Shown in pieces: positions 1-9,377 of a stretch of DNA of 64,000 nucleotides. Position 1 is the stretch's first letter, and each line of letters opens with the position of its first letter. Origin of the DNA: an uncultured Eubacteriales bacterium (lineage in GTDB: Bacteria > Bacillota > Clostridia > Christensenellales > Aristaeellaceae); assembly GCA_902795275.1 (NCBI GenBank), contig CADBKQ010000020.1, positions 362-64,361 on the forward strand, in the 5' to 3' direction. The translations under genes and the position numbers were made by a program. The notes under the pieces are model-generated. The model saw only the letters and a program-made list of their open reading frames with translations, had not been told where the DNA came from and did not search any database.

Positions 1-3
1 ATA

Positions 4-26
4 AGGTGGAGTAACATCCACCTTTT
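4..26 (+). terminator. possible terminator of an upstream gene
   Basis: A 7-bp stem (AGGTGGA pairs with TCCACCT) with a 6-base loop is followed by a short TTTT run directly before the tRNA. It could end a gene left of the window or be a spacer between tRNA genes. The T-run is short, so this is tentative. Confidence 0.4.
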
Positions 27-101
<75 letters not shown>

Positions 102-108
102 CAGAAAT

Positions 109-141
109 CCTTGTGAATCGATGGTTCACAAGGGTTTTTTT
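109..141 (+). terminator. rho-independent terminator after tRNA-Asn
   Basis: A perfect 9-bp stem (CCTTGTGAA with TTCACAAGG) and a 7-base loop are followed by G and seven Ts. It lies just after the tRNA CCA end. Confidence 0.9.
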
Positions 142-235
142 GCAGTTACAAAAACAAAGATGAAACCCAATTGGCAGACAAAAGGTAGACAGTTTATATT
201 CATTGGATTTCACATACCGGAATTTGCTGAGATTG

Positions 236-721
236 TCACAGGTTCAGCACTGCGACAATTTCATCGCCGTCCATTTCTCCGTTTTCCACGAATCCGAATG
301 AGGCGTACAGCTTCTTTGCCACCTCGTTTTTTGGTTCGTAGTAGAGGACGCAGTATTCCGCTTTTCCGTGGGGCCACGTCCTGACAAACTCCAGCGCGCA
401 GCGCACGGCTTCCCTGCCGTAGCCCTTGCCCTGATGATTCTTATCGATCATCAGACGCCAGAGGCTGTAGTTGCCTTTGAGGGATTCTGGCGCGTTCAGC
501 TCTATTCCGGCTTCGTTATACCCGATCATCAGGAATCCCACCAGTGTATCGTCATTGTAGACGCCGAAAGGATAGGCGTAGGCATCCTCCGACGTGACGG
601 CGATGTAAGCTTCCATGATGCTTTCGTCGTTGGATGCTACGAAAGGATACTGCGATTCAAAAGGCTCCAGTTCAATGATGTCCCAAACGTTTCTGTGGTC
701 TACTTTTTCAAGGTGTATCAT
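236..721 (-). CDS. GNAT family N-acetyltransferase (diamine/polyamine acetyltransferase-like)
   Basis: The 161-residue product is a single GNAT domain, a fold that moves acetyl from acetyl-CoA to an amine. The acetyl-CoA binding loop is QGKGYG (residues 97-102), preceded by the beta-strand WRLMID. The C-terminal part (YYEPKNEVAKKLYASFGF) has the usual alpha4 N-x-x-A-x-x-L-Y-x-x-x-GF pattern. The N-terminal half resembles BltD/PaiA-type spermidine acetyltransferases, but the substrate is inferred only. The start at 721 is chosen because GGAGG lies 9 bases upstream; an in-frame start at 802 would run into the neighbouring gene. It lies 41 bases after the serine hydrolase on the same strand, so the two are probably co-transcribed. 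Confidence 0.85.
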   Translation of the reverse strand: MIHLEKVDHRNVWDIIELEPFESQYPFVASNDESIMEAYIAVTSEDAYAYPFGVYNDDTLVGFLMIGYNEAGIELNAPESLKGNYSLWRLMIDKNHQGKGYGREAVRCALEFVRTWPHGKAEYCVLYYEPKNEVAKKLYASFGFVENGEMDGDEIVAVLNL

Positions 722-762
722 GATATGCTTACCTCCGAAATACCGATTGATCGATGCCGTTC

Positions 763-2136
763 TTACAGCTTTTTGCAGGTGAAATCGTCGTACATCAGAC
801 ATCCGTCGCCGAAAGTCAATTTGAGCATGCCGCCCTTGCGGCCGAACTCGTTTTCCCCGATGGGGTAGAGCCTGAATGCCAGTTCATCCCCGTCTTCGTC
901 GATGGCCTTCGCGTGAAGACCGCCGTCCTTCAGGAAGACCTCGTCAATGATGAAATCGGCGTCCCCGGGATGCTCATACTTCCCGCAGAAGCTGTCCCAA
1001 TTCGACTTGTCAGGGTTCTTCAAAGCAATATCCTCGATGGAGACAATGGGCTCCGGCTCCCTATCCCTTGCGATGGCTTCCATGCCGTTCCAGTAGCCCA
1101 GATATGCTCTGACGTCCCTGTAGTCCCGGTTGCTGAGGATCACAAGCACCCGATCCGCGTCGATGAAGCGCTCGAACCAGGTAGCGACGCCCGGCATGCC
1201 GCCGCTGTGACTGACGATCAGCCCGTACGTCTCGTCGTGTCCAATGCCCCAGCCGAAGCCGTAGCCCAGCCCGTCGTCCTCATCGTAAACGGCGTCCTCG
1301 CCGTTATTGAGCTTTCCAGGCGTGTACATGAGCCTTTGTTCTTCCGGCGTGAGCACCTTGCCCTCGCGCAGCGCTTTGTCCCAGCGGAGCATGTCGAAGA
1401 TGTTGGTGTACACATAATCGTCGCCGTTCAGTCCGTCAAAGGCGACCACGTCGCCGTCCTGGTTGGAGTCCACGTCGGCCACCCATTTGCCGCCCTCAAA
1501 CACAGTCGCCTGGGCATAATGCTCAAAAGGAACGCCGTCCCTGCGGATATGGCAGCAGCGGGTGGAGGCCATGCCGGCGGGTTCAAAGATATTCTTTTGC
1601 AGGAACGCTTCAAAGGGAACGCCGGAGAGCCGTTCCACCAAAAGCGCCAGCAGGTTGTAGCCGGTGTTGGAATAATGCAGGCCTTCCCCCGGGGCGAAGT
1701 ACGGCTTCGCTTTGGTCTCGCAGAGGAAACGCAGGATCTCGTCGTTGCCCGGCACCCGTTTTTCTTCCTTCCAGATGTTGATGAACCAGTCCGCGTCGTC
1801 AAAGTAATCGGGAACGCCGCTGGTGTGGGTGAGCAGGTGCCGCACCGTGACGCCCGGGCAGGGGATTTCCGGAAAGAACTTTGTGATCTCGTCCTCCGGG
1901 CAGAGCAGACCCTGCCGCATCAGCAGCATCACCGCTGCCGCCGTGAACGTCTTGCTGACCGAAGCTAGCTGAAAGATCGTGTCCTCCGTGATCGGAAGCC
2001 GTTCTTCGGGGTCCCGGAAGCCGAGAGCGCCTTTGGACACGATCTCGCCTTTTTCCGCATAGAGCCACGCTCCGTTGAAGCCGTCCTTTTCCTGCAATGC
2101 CCGGGCCAGGTTTTCCATTGCCGTTTTCTTATCCAT
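763..2136 (-). CDS. serine hydrolase, beta-lactamase/class C (DD-peptidase/esterase) family
   Basis: The product is about 457 residues. It has the three catalytic elements of the class C beta-lactamase/DD-peptidase fold: S-V-S-K near residue 60, Y-S-N near 156 and H-S-G near 311. The family includes esterases, D-aminopeptidases and DD-carboxypeptidases, so true beta-lactamase activity should not be assumed. No signal peptide is visible, which suggests a cytoplasmic enzyme. The C-terminal ~100 residues form an extra beta-rich domain typical of this family. The start could be ATG at 2136 or the adjoining GTG at 2139; a GGGGG box sits just upstream of both. It is the first gene of a two-gene unit with the GNAT. 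Confidence 0.85.
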   Translation of the reverse strand: MDKKTAMENLARALQEKDGFNGAWLYAEKGEIVSKGALGFRDPEERLPITEDTIFQLASVSKTFTAAAVMLLMRQGLLCPEDEITKFFPEIPCPGVTVRHLLTHTSGVPDYFDDADWFINIWKEEKRVPGNDEILRFLCETKAKPYFAPGEGLHYSNTGYNLLALLVERLSGVPFEAFLQKNIFEPAGMASTRCCHIRRDGVPFEHYAQATVFEGGKWVADVDSNQDGDVVAFDGLNGDDYVYTNIFDMLRWDKALREGKVLTPEEQRLMYTPGKLNNGEDAVYDEDDGLGYGFGWGIGHDETYGLIVSHSGGMPGVATWFERFIDADRVLVILSNRDYRDVRAYLGYWNGMEAIARDREPEPIVSIEDIALKNPDKSNWDSFCGKYEHPGDADFIIDEVFLKDGGLHAKAIDEDGDELAFRLYPIGENEFGRKGGMLKLTFGDGCLMYDDFTCKKL

Positions 2137-2139
2137 CAC

Positions 2140-2551
2140 AAATATCCCCCATGCTTAACGCGCCTTTTTTCATACAGTGCCGAAAAATATGGGCAAAAAA
2201 CACCGCAGCGAAGCAGCTCCTTTATGTGGCTGCGGCCCGCGGTTCCCACTGCCAGAAGTCACTCAAAAACGGTACACTGAACAAGAGGCTTGCGTTCCTC
2301 GGTCATGCAATGCACCTGTATTCAGTTTATCTGAGAACATCCTTCCTGCTGTTCATTGGCTTATGCTCCTTTCCCGGACTCAGCCATGATTATACAGGAA
2401 GATGCCCCGAAAGACAAGCCTCAGTTTCGATGGAAGCAGGAAAATACTTCCTTATTACTTGTTGCCCTTGAAATCATGGCGTACCATCAATGGATATCAA
2501 TATCATTGCCGCACGGTTTTCAGAGGAATGGGATTCGGGAAAGGATTGCGG
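2140..2551. other. intergenic region without a convincing gene
   Basis: Divergent intergenic space between the serine hydrolase and the darA operon. Short open frames exist on the plus strand but have no ribosome-binding site, no recognisable protein and overlap one another. I see no RNA structure here beyond the promoter listed next. Confidence 0.6.
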
Positions 2552-2580
2552 TTGATATTTCGGGGTTCATGTAGTATAAT
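2552..2580 (+). promoter_or_regulatory. sigma-A-type promoter of the darA operon
   Basis: TTGATA (2552-2557) and a perfect TATAAT (2575-2580) are separated by 17 bases. This leaves a leader of about 100 bases before darA. Confidence 0.85.
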
Positions 2581-2686
2581 AATCATGGATCCAAAGGTTC
2601 TGATTGCATTGCAATGAGGACGAAAAGGGGAAAGCAATAAAAGATAAATCCCATGGACGCCGGCAAAGGCATGGAAGGAGCTTTTT

Positions 2687-3016
2687 ATGAAACTGATTAT
2701 TGCGATTGTTCAGGATGAAGACGCATCCCGTTTGATCGGCCATCTGATGAACGACGGATTCAGCGTGACCAAGCTGGCGACGACCGGCGGCTTTTTGAAG
2801 TCGGGAAACACCACGCTTCTGGCCGGCGTGGAGGACAGCCGGGTGCAGGACTGCCTGAGCATCATTGAGAAGGTGTGCAAGAGCCGCAAGCAGATCGCCA
2901 CGTCGCCCGTGACCATGGGCGGGGCTTCCGGCATGTACGCCTCCTATCCCATCGAAGTCACCGTGGGCGGCGCAACGGTCTTTATCTTAGCGGTGGATCA
3001 GTTTGTCAAATATTGA
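2687..3016 (+). CDS. darA: cyclic-di-AMP receptor DarA (PII-like)
   Basis: The 109-residue protein matches the DarA/PstA/YaaQ family, trimeric PII-like cytosolic receptors that bind cyclic di-AMP. Visible family features are the N-terminal strand MKLIIAIVQDED, the glycine-rich TTGGFLKSGNTTLL segment and the C-terminal strand GGATVFILAVDQF. The length equals that of Bacillus subtilis YaaQ. AAGGAG lies 8 bases before the ATG. It is followed by holB and ricT, the same neighbourhood as yaaQ-yaaR-holB-yaaT in Bacillus, which strongly supports the assignment. Its downstream target in this organism is not evident. Confidence 0.95.
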   Translation: MKLIIAIVQDEDASRLIGHLMNDGFSVTKLATTGGFLKSGNTTLLAGVEDSRVQDCLSIIEKVCKSRKQIATSPVTMGGASGMYASYPIEVTVGGATVFILAVDQFVKY

Positions 3017-3020
3017 GCGT

Positions 3021-4016
3021 ATGGGCGAGCTGACGCTTCGGGAATGCGCGGCGGGGAGCGAAACGCTCCTTGCCCTTTGGCATGATTTTTTGAACGGGCG
3101 GATGGCCTCCGCTCTTCTGCTGATCGGGGAGAGCGGCGTGGGCAAGCGCACCTTTGCCCGCCTGCTGGCCCAGGCGTTGCTTTGCAGCGGCACGGAGGAC
3201 GCGGAGCACAAGCCCTGCGGCGCATGCCGGGGATGCAAACGCTTCCTGTCCCGCACCCATCCCGACGCCCTGTTTCCCGCGCCGCTGCCGAAGGAGAAGA
3301 CCATCAAGATCGACGCGCTGCGCGGGATGATCGACACCCTCAGCCGCCACAGCCTGGAAGGCGGGCGGCGGGTGGTGGTGATCGAAAACGCCGAAAAGAT
3401 GACGCCGCAGGCGCAGAACTGCCTGCTGAAAACGCTGGAGGACGGGGCGGAAGATACGTATTTCCTGCTCACCTGCGACGTGGAATCCGCCATCCTGCCC
3501 ACCATCCGCTCCCGCTGCCGGTGCGTCAGGGTGCAGCCCTGGGAGCCGGAAAGGATCGAAAAGGCGCTGCTGAAACGCGGCGTTCCGGCGGAGCGCGCCC
3601 AGGCACTGTCCGTTTATTGCGAGGGCAGTTTGGGCCGGGCCTTGCAGATGCAGGAGGACGCTTCTTACTGGCAGGCCAGGGAAACCGTGAAACGCAGCTT
3701 TTTATCCGTGAAGAGCGCCGCTTCCCTGCCGGGCGCGGCTCAGGCGCTGAAAGACCAGAAGGACCAGGGGGACAGGCTGCTGGATATTCTGGAGCAGGAA
3801 ATTCGCGGCCTGCTCCACGCCAAAGCGCTGGGCGATACGGACCGGGCGGATGATTTTCCCCCTGCCTGGCAGGACGCGCCGCCTGCTTCCCTGCGCAGGA
3901 TTCTGGAAGCCATTTTAACCGCCCGCCGCTGGAAGAACGCCAACGTGGGCTGGGCGGCATTATCGGAAGGACTTATGCAGACCATATCGGAGGAAATGAA
4001 AACATGGCAAGTGTAA
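3021..4016 (+). CDS. holB: DNA polymerase III subunit delta'
   Basis: A clamp-loader subunit of the AAA+ family, about 331 residues. It shows the Walker A-like GESGVGKRT (residues 36-44), the zinc-module cysteines C54, C66, C69 and C72 (C-G-A-C-R-G-C), the sequence VVVIENAEKMTPQAQN typical of the Walker B/box region, and the SRC motif in TIRSRCRC. The ATG at 3021 is four bases after the darA stop; an in-frame TTG at 3003 inside darA is the alternative. Neither has a clear ribosome-binding site, so translation is probably coupled to darA. Confidence 0.93.
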   Translation: MGELTLRECAAGSETLLALWHDFLNGRMASALLLIGESGVGKRTFARLLAQALLCSGTEDAEHKPCGACRGCKRFLSRTHPDALFPAPLPKEKTIKIDALRGMIDTLSRHSLEGGRRVVVIENAEKMTPQAQNCLLKTLEDGAEDTYFLLTCDVESAILPTIRSRCRCVRVQPWEPERIEKALLKRGVPAERAQALSVYCEGSLGRALQMQEDASYWQARETVKRSFLSVKSAASLPGAAQALKDQKDQGDRLLDILEQEIRGLLHAKALGDTDRADDFPPAWQDAPPASLRRILEAILTARRWKNANVGWAALSEGLMQTISEEMKTWQV

Positions 4017-5035
4017 TCGGCGTCCGCTTCAAGAACGCGGGCAAGCTCTACTATTTTGATCCGGGCGTTTTCTGGCCCACCGCCGGGGACGCGGTGATCG
4101 TGGAAACCGTGCGGGGCATCGAATACGGCGAAGTGGTGACGGGAGTCAAGGAAGTCAGCGACGAGCTGATCACGCCGCCGCTTAAGAAGGTGATCCGCAT
4201 CGCCACGGCGGACGACGCCCAGCACGACGCGGAGAACCGCGCCAAGGAAAAGGACGCGCTGGCGCTTTGCCAGAAAAAGGTGCAGGAGCATAAGCTCCAG
4301 ATGAAGCTGGTGGGGTGCGAATACACCTTTGACAACAGCAAAATTTTGTTCTATTTTACGTCCGACAAGCGGGTGGACTTCCGCGCCCTGGTCAAGGATT
4401 TGGCAGCGGCCTTCCACACCCGCATCGAGCTGCGGCAAATCGGCGTGCGGGACGAGGCCAAGATGATGGGCGGCCTGGGCATGTGCGGCAGGCCGGTGTG
4501 CTGCGCCCAGTTTTTGGGCGACTTCCAGCCCGTGTCCATCAAAATGGCCAAGGAACAGAACCTGTCCCTGAACCCCACGAAGATTTCCGGCATCTGCGGG
4601 CGGCTGATGTGCTGCCTGAAATATGAAGAAGATCACTACGAAGCCACTCGCAAGCGCATGCCGCGCATCGGCCGCGACGTGATGACCCCGGACGGCGCGG
4701 GCACGGTGGTCGATCTCAATATCCTCAAGGAAACCGTTCGGGTGCGCATTCCCAAGGGGGACAGCACGGAACAGAAGGATTATCCGCTGGAGGACGTGCA
4801 GCGCATGCAGCCCGCGCGTCCTGCGAAGAAGCAGAAAGCGGAAGAAGCGGATGAGGAGCCGGAGGAAATGAACGGCCTCGACACCCAGTCCGTGGAAGAG
4901 TACGCCGGGGAAGAAGGGCTGACGCCCGACGAAGCGCTGGCCGAAATCGAAGAATTTGCGGAAGAAGATCTGACGGAAGAGGAAATGGCCGTATCAGACG
5001 ACGAAGCGGAAGAGGCAACGACGGAAAAGCAATGA
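4004..5035 (+). CDS. ricT: RicT/YaaT, PSP1-domain protein
   Basis: The 343-residue protein carries the PSP1 domain (residues ~1-270), with the cysteine groups CGRPVCC and CGRLMCC that are the hallmark of the family. In Bacillus RicT forms the iron-sulfur Y-complex with RicA and RicF, which controls RNase Y-dependent mRNA maturation, sporulation and competence; the same role here is an inference. No RicA or RicF gene is in this window. The last ~70 residues are an acidic, probably disordered tail. Its ATG overlaps the holB end by 13 bases and has GGAGG upstream. Confidence 0.94.
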   Translation: MASVIGVRFKNAGKLYYFDPGVFWPTAGDAVIVETVRGIEYGEVVTGVKEVSDELITPPLKKVIRIATADDAQHDAENRAKEKDALALCQKKVQEHKLQMKLVGCEYTFDNSKILFYFTSDKRVDFRALVKDLAAAFHTRIELRQIGVRDEAKMMGGLGMCGRPVCCAQFLGDFQPVSIKMAKEQNLSLNPTKISGICGRLMCCLKYEEDHYEATRKRMPRIGRDVMTPDGAGTVVDLNILKETVRVRIPKGDSTEQKDYPLEDVQRMQPARPAKKQKAEEADEEPEEMNGLDTQSVEEYAGEEGLTPDEALAEIEEFAEEDLTEEEMAVSDDEAEEATTEKQ

Positions 5036-6768
5036 AAAGCAAAGGCTGGTTTATAAGGATTCTTCCCTGTCTCGCAGCGCTGGCGCTGGCGGCGCTGCTG
5101 TCTTTCAGCCCGGCGCTGGCGGATGAAATGCCGGTGCCCCCCTCTTTTGACACGCTCTGCTCGCCCGCGAAGGGAGAGCGCTCCGTGCCGGTGTACAGCC
5201 AGCCCAAAACCTCCTCCGAAAAGCTGCTTACGCTTTCAGAGGGAGAAACGCTGACCGTGGTGGGAGACAATGGGAAATTTTATACCGTGCTCGCGGATGG
5301 CAGGACAGGCTATGTGCCGCAGGGAAAGGTAAAGCTCACCGGCGCGCCCGGCGCGGAGGAGATCCGGGAAGCCATCGACCCTGACGCGGCGCTGGTTGAC
5401 CCCGTGCCTTTCCGCAAGGAAACCCATCTGGAGCTGAAGGGCGCCATTCACGCGGACAGGAAATTGGATACCGTGTATCTGTACCTGTGGGACGAACGGA
5501 CGTTTGAAGTGGAATACACCTTTATCGCGCCGCTGGACAAGCCCACCGACACCATCAGCCCCTCGAAGCTGAAAAAGGCCCTGAACCTGACCAAATGGAA
5601 GGGCGGCAGAAAGACCCTGACGATCCAGGGCAGCGCGGACGGGGAGCGGGTGGTGCTGTTCCGTTCGCCCGTGTACATGTTCGGAGAGAACAGCGAGCCC
5701 AAAAGCGTGACCGGCATGTGCTCCCTGCCGGATCAGCTGCGGGATACCAAGCTGAGCACCGTCGCCCGTTCCGCCGTCACGGTGGGCATTCCCCCCGCGG
5801 CCCAGGCCGTGCTGCTGACGATGGAATGGAACGTGAAGCCTGATTCCTTTACGGCGGAACTGTTCAACGCGGACGGGCAGCTGATTTCCTCGGAGACCCG
5901 CACGACGGTGTATTATAACGACTGGGTTTCCCTGACGCCGGACACCTGCAGGGCCGTGATCACGCCGCTGGGGAAGGACGCGGCGCTTTCCACCGTGCGG
6001 GTGTACGCCGATGATTATTCCCGCCACGCGGTACAGACCTGGGGGCCATCGCCGGAAAAGCTGGATCTGCTGCTGGTAAGCACCCATCAGGACGACGAGC
6101 TGCTGTTCCTGGGCGGCACCCTGGCGGACTACGCGGCCCGGGGCGCGAAGGTGAACGTGCTGTACACCGCTGAGGGCGAACGCATGCGGATGCGCGAAGC
6201 CCTGGACGGGCTGTGGACGGCGGGCCTGCGGGGCTATCCCATTGTGCTGGGCCTGCCGGATGAGCAGGGCATGAGCATCACGCAAGCGGAATCCCGATGG
6301 GCCAAGTACGACCCGCAGAAGCTGCTGGTGCGGGCGCTGCGCCAATACAAGCCCGAGGTGATCGTCACCCAGGACTTTAACGGGGAATACGGCCACGGCC
6401 AGCACAAAGCCACCGTGCATATGACCGCGGAGGGCGTAACGCTGGCCGCCGACCCCAATTACGATCCCGAATCCGTTCAGCTCTACGGCACTTGGCAGGT
6501 GAAGAAGCTGTATATCCATTGCTATCAGGAAAACCAGGTGGTGATGGACTGGAACCGTCCGCTGGATGAAACCGGCGTGATCACGCCGCTGTTCCTGACC
6601 AAGGAAGCATACGACAAACACCGCACCCAGCAGGCGTATTTCAGCATTCAAAAGTCCGACAGGGAATACGACAATTCCCGCTTTGGCCTGTATTTTACGG
6701 CGGTGGGCCCGGATGAAAAGAAAAATGATTTCCTGGAGCATATTGACTGGCACGGCGAAAGGGACTGA
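5032..6768 (+). CDS. secreted SH3-domain and PIG-L deacetylase family protein
   Basis: The 578-residue product starts with a signal peptide ending around ALADEM. Residues ~45-105 look like a bacterial SH3 domain (VPVYSQPKTSSEKLLTLSEGE, then GRTGYVP). After a beta-rich middle, the C-terminal region from ~345 is a PIG-L/LmbE-type deacetylase with a metal site HQDDE, a variant of the usual HPDDE, and a later GHGQHK, a variant of HPDH. Members remove acetyl groups from GlcNAc-containing molecules. The SH3 domain suggests cell-wall binding, so extracellular glycan deacetylation is plausible but not shown. Its ATG overlaps the ricT stop (ATGA), and it is three bases upstream of the Sel1-repeat gene. 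Confidence 0.82.
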   Translation: MKSKGWFIRILPCLAALALAALLSFSPALADEMPVPPSFDTLCSPAKGERSVPVYSQPKTSSEKLLTLSEGETLTVVGDNGKFYTVLADGRTGYVPQGKVKLTGAPGAEEIREAIDPDAALVDPVPFRKETHLELKGAIHADRKLDTVYLYLWDERTFEVEYTFIAPLDKPTDTISPSKLKKALNLTKWKGGRKTLTIQGSADGERVVLFRSPVYMFGENSEPKSVTGMCSLPDQLRDTKLSTVARSAVTVGIPPAAQAVLLTMEWNVKPDSFTAELFNADGQLISSETRTTVYYNDWVSLTPDTCRAVITPLGKDAALSTVRVYADDYSRHAVQTWGPSPEKLDLLLVSTHQDDELLFLGGTLADYAARGAKVNVLYTAEGERMRMREALDGLWTAGLRGYPIVLGLPDEQGMSITQAESRWAKYDPQKLLVRALRQYKPEVIVTQDFNGEYGHGQHKATVHMTAEGVTLAADPNYDPESVQLYGTWQVKKLYIHCYQENQVVMDWNRPLDETGVITPLFLTKEAYDKHRTQQAYFSIQKSDREYDNSRFGLYFTAVGPDEKKNDFLEHIDWHGERD

Positions 6769-6770
6769 AC

Positions 6771-9377
6771 ATGAAAAAAGACTGGATCGCAACGATATGC
6801 CTTCTGTGCGCGCTGCTGCTCGCCTGCCCCGCGATGGCGGAGGGCGGCGAAACCTGGCAGTGCCTGAACTGCTGGGCGGAGAATGACGGCAATTACTGCG
6901 GCGACTGCGGGTTCGTGCGCGGCGGATGGCAGTGCCACGGCTGCGGCAAGCTGAACGAAACCCGGTTCTGCACCCATTGCGGCAAGCCCCGGCTCGTATC
7001 CGTGTATGAAACGGGCATGGACAGCTATGAACAGGGGCAGTTTGCCGAAGCCCTGCCCGCCGTGCGTTACGCGGCAGCAGAGGGACACGGCAGCGCGCTG
7101 TTCGTCCTGGGCGAGTATTATTCAAAAGGACTGGGCGGAGAACCGGTGAACCTGGATCGCGCGGCGGAATGCTATCTGCAATCCGCTGAAAACGGCAATG
7201 CCTCCGCCTGCTGGCGGATCGCCCATTATTATCAGAACGGCGTGTCGGTAGAGCAGGACGACGCAAAAGCCTTGTCGTACTTCGAGAAAGCCGCCGAAGC
7301 GGGCTATGCCTGGGCGTATGCGAGTGCGGCACGGTATTATGCCCGGACCGATGAAAAGAAGGCCCTGGACAGCTATCGGAAAGCCGCGGAAGCGGACTGC
7401 CCGGACGCCCTGTATCAGCTGGGCCTGGCTTATGAGAAAGGCGATTTGACAGAGCAAAGCGACGAAAAAGCCCTGTCGTACTTTGAACAGGCCGCCGCGC
7501 TGGGCCACGGCCAGGCCAGCGCCAAAGCGGGTTATTATTACGGCACGGGCAAGGGCGCTGCGCAGGACGACGAAAAGGCGCTGGGCTACTACCGCAAAGC
7601 GGCTGAAAGGGCCGTGGACTGGGCGTATTACAACCTGGGCGTGTTTTATGAAACGGGCCGGGGCGTGGAACAGAGCGACGAAGAAGCGCTGAAAAACTAC
7701 CGCATCGCCGCCCGCCTGGGAAATGCGGAGGCGAAAGCGAAGATCGGCCTGGCGTATGCCAACGGAAAAGGCATGGCGCAGGACGACCAGGCGGCGCTGC
7801 TCTGCTATAAGCAGGCTGCCGAAGCGGGCGTTGCCTGGGCAAATTACAACCTGGCTGTTTTCTACGAGCAGGGCCGGGGGACATCCCCCAATTTCATAAA
7901 AGCTCTGGGCTGCTACCGCCAGGCGGCGGAGGGCGGCGTTGCCGAAGCTTATTACCGGCTGGCGAAGCTGGACGAAGCGGGGCAGGGCGTCCGGCAGGAT
8001 GACCGCAGCGCTCTGGAAAACTACCGCCAGGCCGCGAAGCTGGGCCATGGCCAGGCCAGCTATGAAGCCGGAAGGTACAGCGAAAATGGCATCGGCGAAG
8101 CGGCAGACCTGGAACAGGCGCTTGCGTACTATTCCCAGGCTGCGGAAGCCGGCATCCCCGAAGCGTACACCGGGCTTGGCCGGGTGTATCTCCAGCTGGG
8201 CGATGTTGAAAAATCCGCCGAAGCGTTTCAAAAAGCGGCGGACGCGGGCAGCATGGAAGCGCATGAGCGCCTGGGCATGCTGCTGCTGGACCGGGATTCC
8301 GGGCTCCAGGACGTGGACGCGGCGGAAAAGCATCTGCAAATCGCCGCGGGCATGGGCAGCCTGAACGCGGTGAGCGTGCTGGGTGAACTGTACCTGGATG
8401 CGTCCGATGGAAAGAAGAACGAAGCATGGGCGGAGGCCTTCCTGACTGTCGCCGTCCATCAGGGCAATACAGCCGCGGCGGTCCGCTTGGGCGACCTGTA
8501 CGCGAATCCTGACAGCGCTTTGCGGGATGTCCGCAAGGCCGCGCTGTATTATGAACAGGCGGCGGAAAGCAACAACGATCTCAAGGCGCTGCGCTGCCTG
8601 GGCGATTTGTACAGCAGCGCGGACAGCGGCATGCTGAACCTGAAAAAGGCCGCCGACTATTATGAGCGCGCCGCCGGGCTGGGCGACCTAAGCGCCATGA
8701 AGCGCCTGGCCGACCTGTACTGGAACTGCCCCGCCATCCGGGATACGGAAGCGGCGGTGGCCTGGTATGAGGAAGCCGCCGAAGCGGGCGACGCGGAAGC
8801 GCATCTCATTCTCGGCAGATTGTACCAATATGGCGACAACGTGGCCCAGAACACCGGCGAAGCCCTGGAGCATTTCGCCCAAGCGGCGGAGCTTGGCAAC
8901 GCCGAGGCCGCCAAGCGGGCGGGCGACCTGTGCAGCTACGATCATTACGGCATGGTGGACCTGCCCCGCGCCACCGCGTTTTATGAGCAGGCGGCGGGCA
9001 AGGGCCAGGTGAACGCCATCCAGCGCCTGGGCGACCTGTACAGCTATGAGGGCTACGGGATGCTGGATCTGCAAAAGGCCGTGTCCTATTACGAGCAGGC
9101 CGCGGCGCTGCGGGACGTGGAATCCATGAAGCGCCTGGGCGCGCTGTATGATTATTTTGACGAGCTCAGCGACCCGGCCCTGTCCGTTTCCTGGTACAAG
9201 AAGGCCGCCGAAGCGGGCGACACCGCCTCCATGCTGATTGTGGGCGACGCTTGCCGTGACGGGATTGGCGGAAACGCCGACCCGGCCCAGGCCGCCGCCT
9301 GGTATCGGAAGGCAATCCAGGCGGGCGTGCCCGAAGCCCAGAGCCGCCTGGACGCGCTCAGCAGTCAATGGAAATAG
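6771..9377 (+). CDS. large secreted Sel1-repeat protein with N-terminal zinc ribbons
   Basis: The 868-residue product has a signal peptide (residues ~1-23). Two short zinc ribbons follow, with C-x2-C pairs in CLNCW...CGDCG and CHGCG...CTHCG (~30-72). From about residue 85 to the end it consists of roughly twenty Sel1-like repeats of 36 residues (A-x-x-x-LGxxYxxGxG...A-x-x-YYxxAAExG). Sel1 repeats are alpha/alpha solenoids that bind proteins. The double zinc ribbon is normally a cytoplasmic module, so its place behind a signal peptide is unusual. Co-transcription with a PIG-L deacetylase suggests a shared envelope role. The TAG stop lies inside a heptad repeat arm. Confidence 0.88.
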   Translation: MKKDWIATICLLCALLLACPAMAEGGETWQCLNCWAENDGNYCGDCGFVRGGWQCHGCGKLNETRFCTHCGKPRLVSVYETGMDSYEQGQFAEALPAVRYAAAEGHGSALFVLGEYYSKGLGGEPVNLDRAAECYLQSAENGNASACWRIAHYYQNGVSVEQDDAKALSYFEKAAEAGYAWAYASAARYYARTDEKKALDSYRKAAEADCPDALYQLGLAYEKGDLTEQSDEKALSYFEQAAALGHGQASAKAGYYYGTGKGAAQDDEKALGYYRKAAERAVDWAYYNLGVFYETGRGVEQSDEEALKNYRIAARLGNAEAKAKIGLAYANGKGMAQDDQAALLCYKQAAEAGVAWANYNLAVFYEQGRGTSPNFIKALGCYRQAAEGGVAEAYYRLAKLDEAGQGVRQDDRSALENYRQAAKLGHGQASYEAGRYSENGIGEAADLEQALAYYSQAAEAGIPEAYTGLGRVYLQLGDVEKSAEAFQKAADAGSMEAHERLGMLLLDRDSGLQDVDAAEKHLQIAAGMGSLNAVSVLGELYLDASDGKKNEAWAEAFLTVAVHQGNTAAAVRLGDLYANPDSALRDVRKAALYYEQAAESNNDLKALRCLGDLYSSADSGMLNLKKAADYYERAAGLGDLSAMKRLADLYWNCPAIRDTEAAVAWYEEAAEAGDAEAHLILGRLYQYGDNVAQNTGEALEHFAQAAELGNAEAAKRAGDLCSYDHYGMVDLPRATAFYEQAAGKGQVNAIQRLGDLYSYEGYGMLDLQKAVSYYEQAAALRDVESMKRLGALYDYFDELSDPALSVSWYKKAAEAGDTASMLIVGDACRDGIGGNADPAQAAAWYRKAIQAGVPEAQSRLDALSSQWK

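Noticed and set aside
763..2136. Calling the serine hydrolase a beta-lactamase
   Set aside because: The family motif is shared with esterases and DD-peptidases, and no signal peptide is present, so an antibiotic-resistance role is not supported.
2097..2617. Small plus-strand frames before the darA promoter
   Set aside because: They overlap each other, lack ribosome-binding sites and end before or inside the promoter region.
5236..7884. A long antisense frame over the PIG-L and Sel1 genes
   Set aside because: It spans two genes with clear starts and domains and has low-complexity Arg/Pro content typical of shadow frames.
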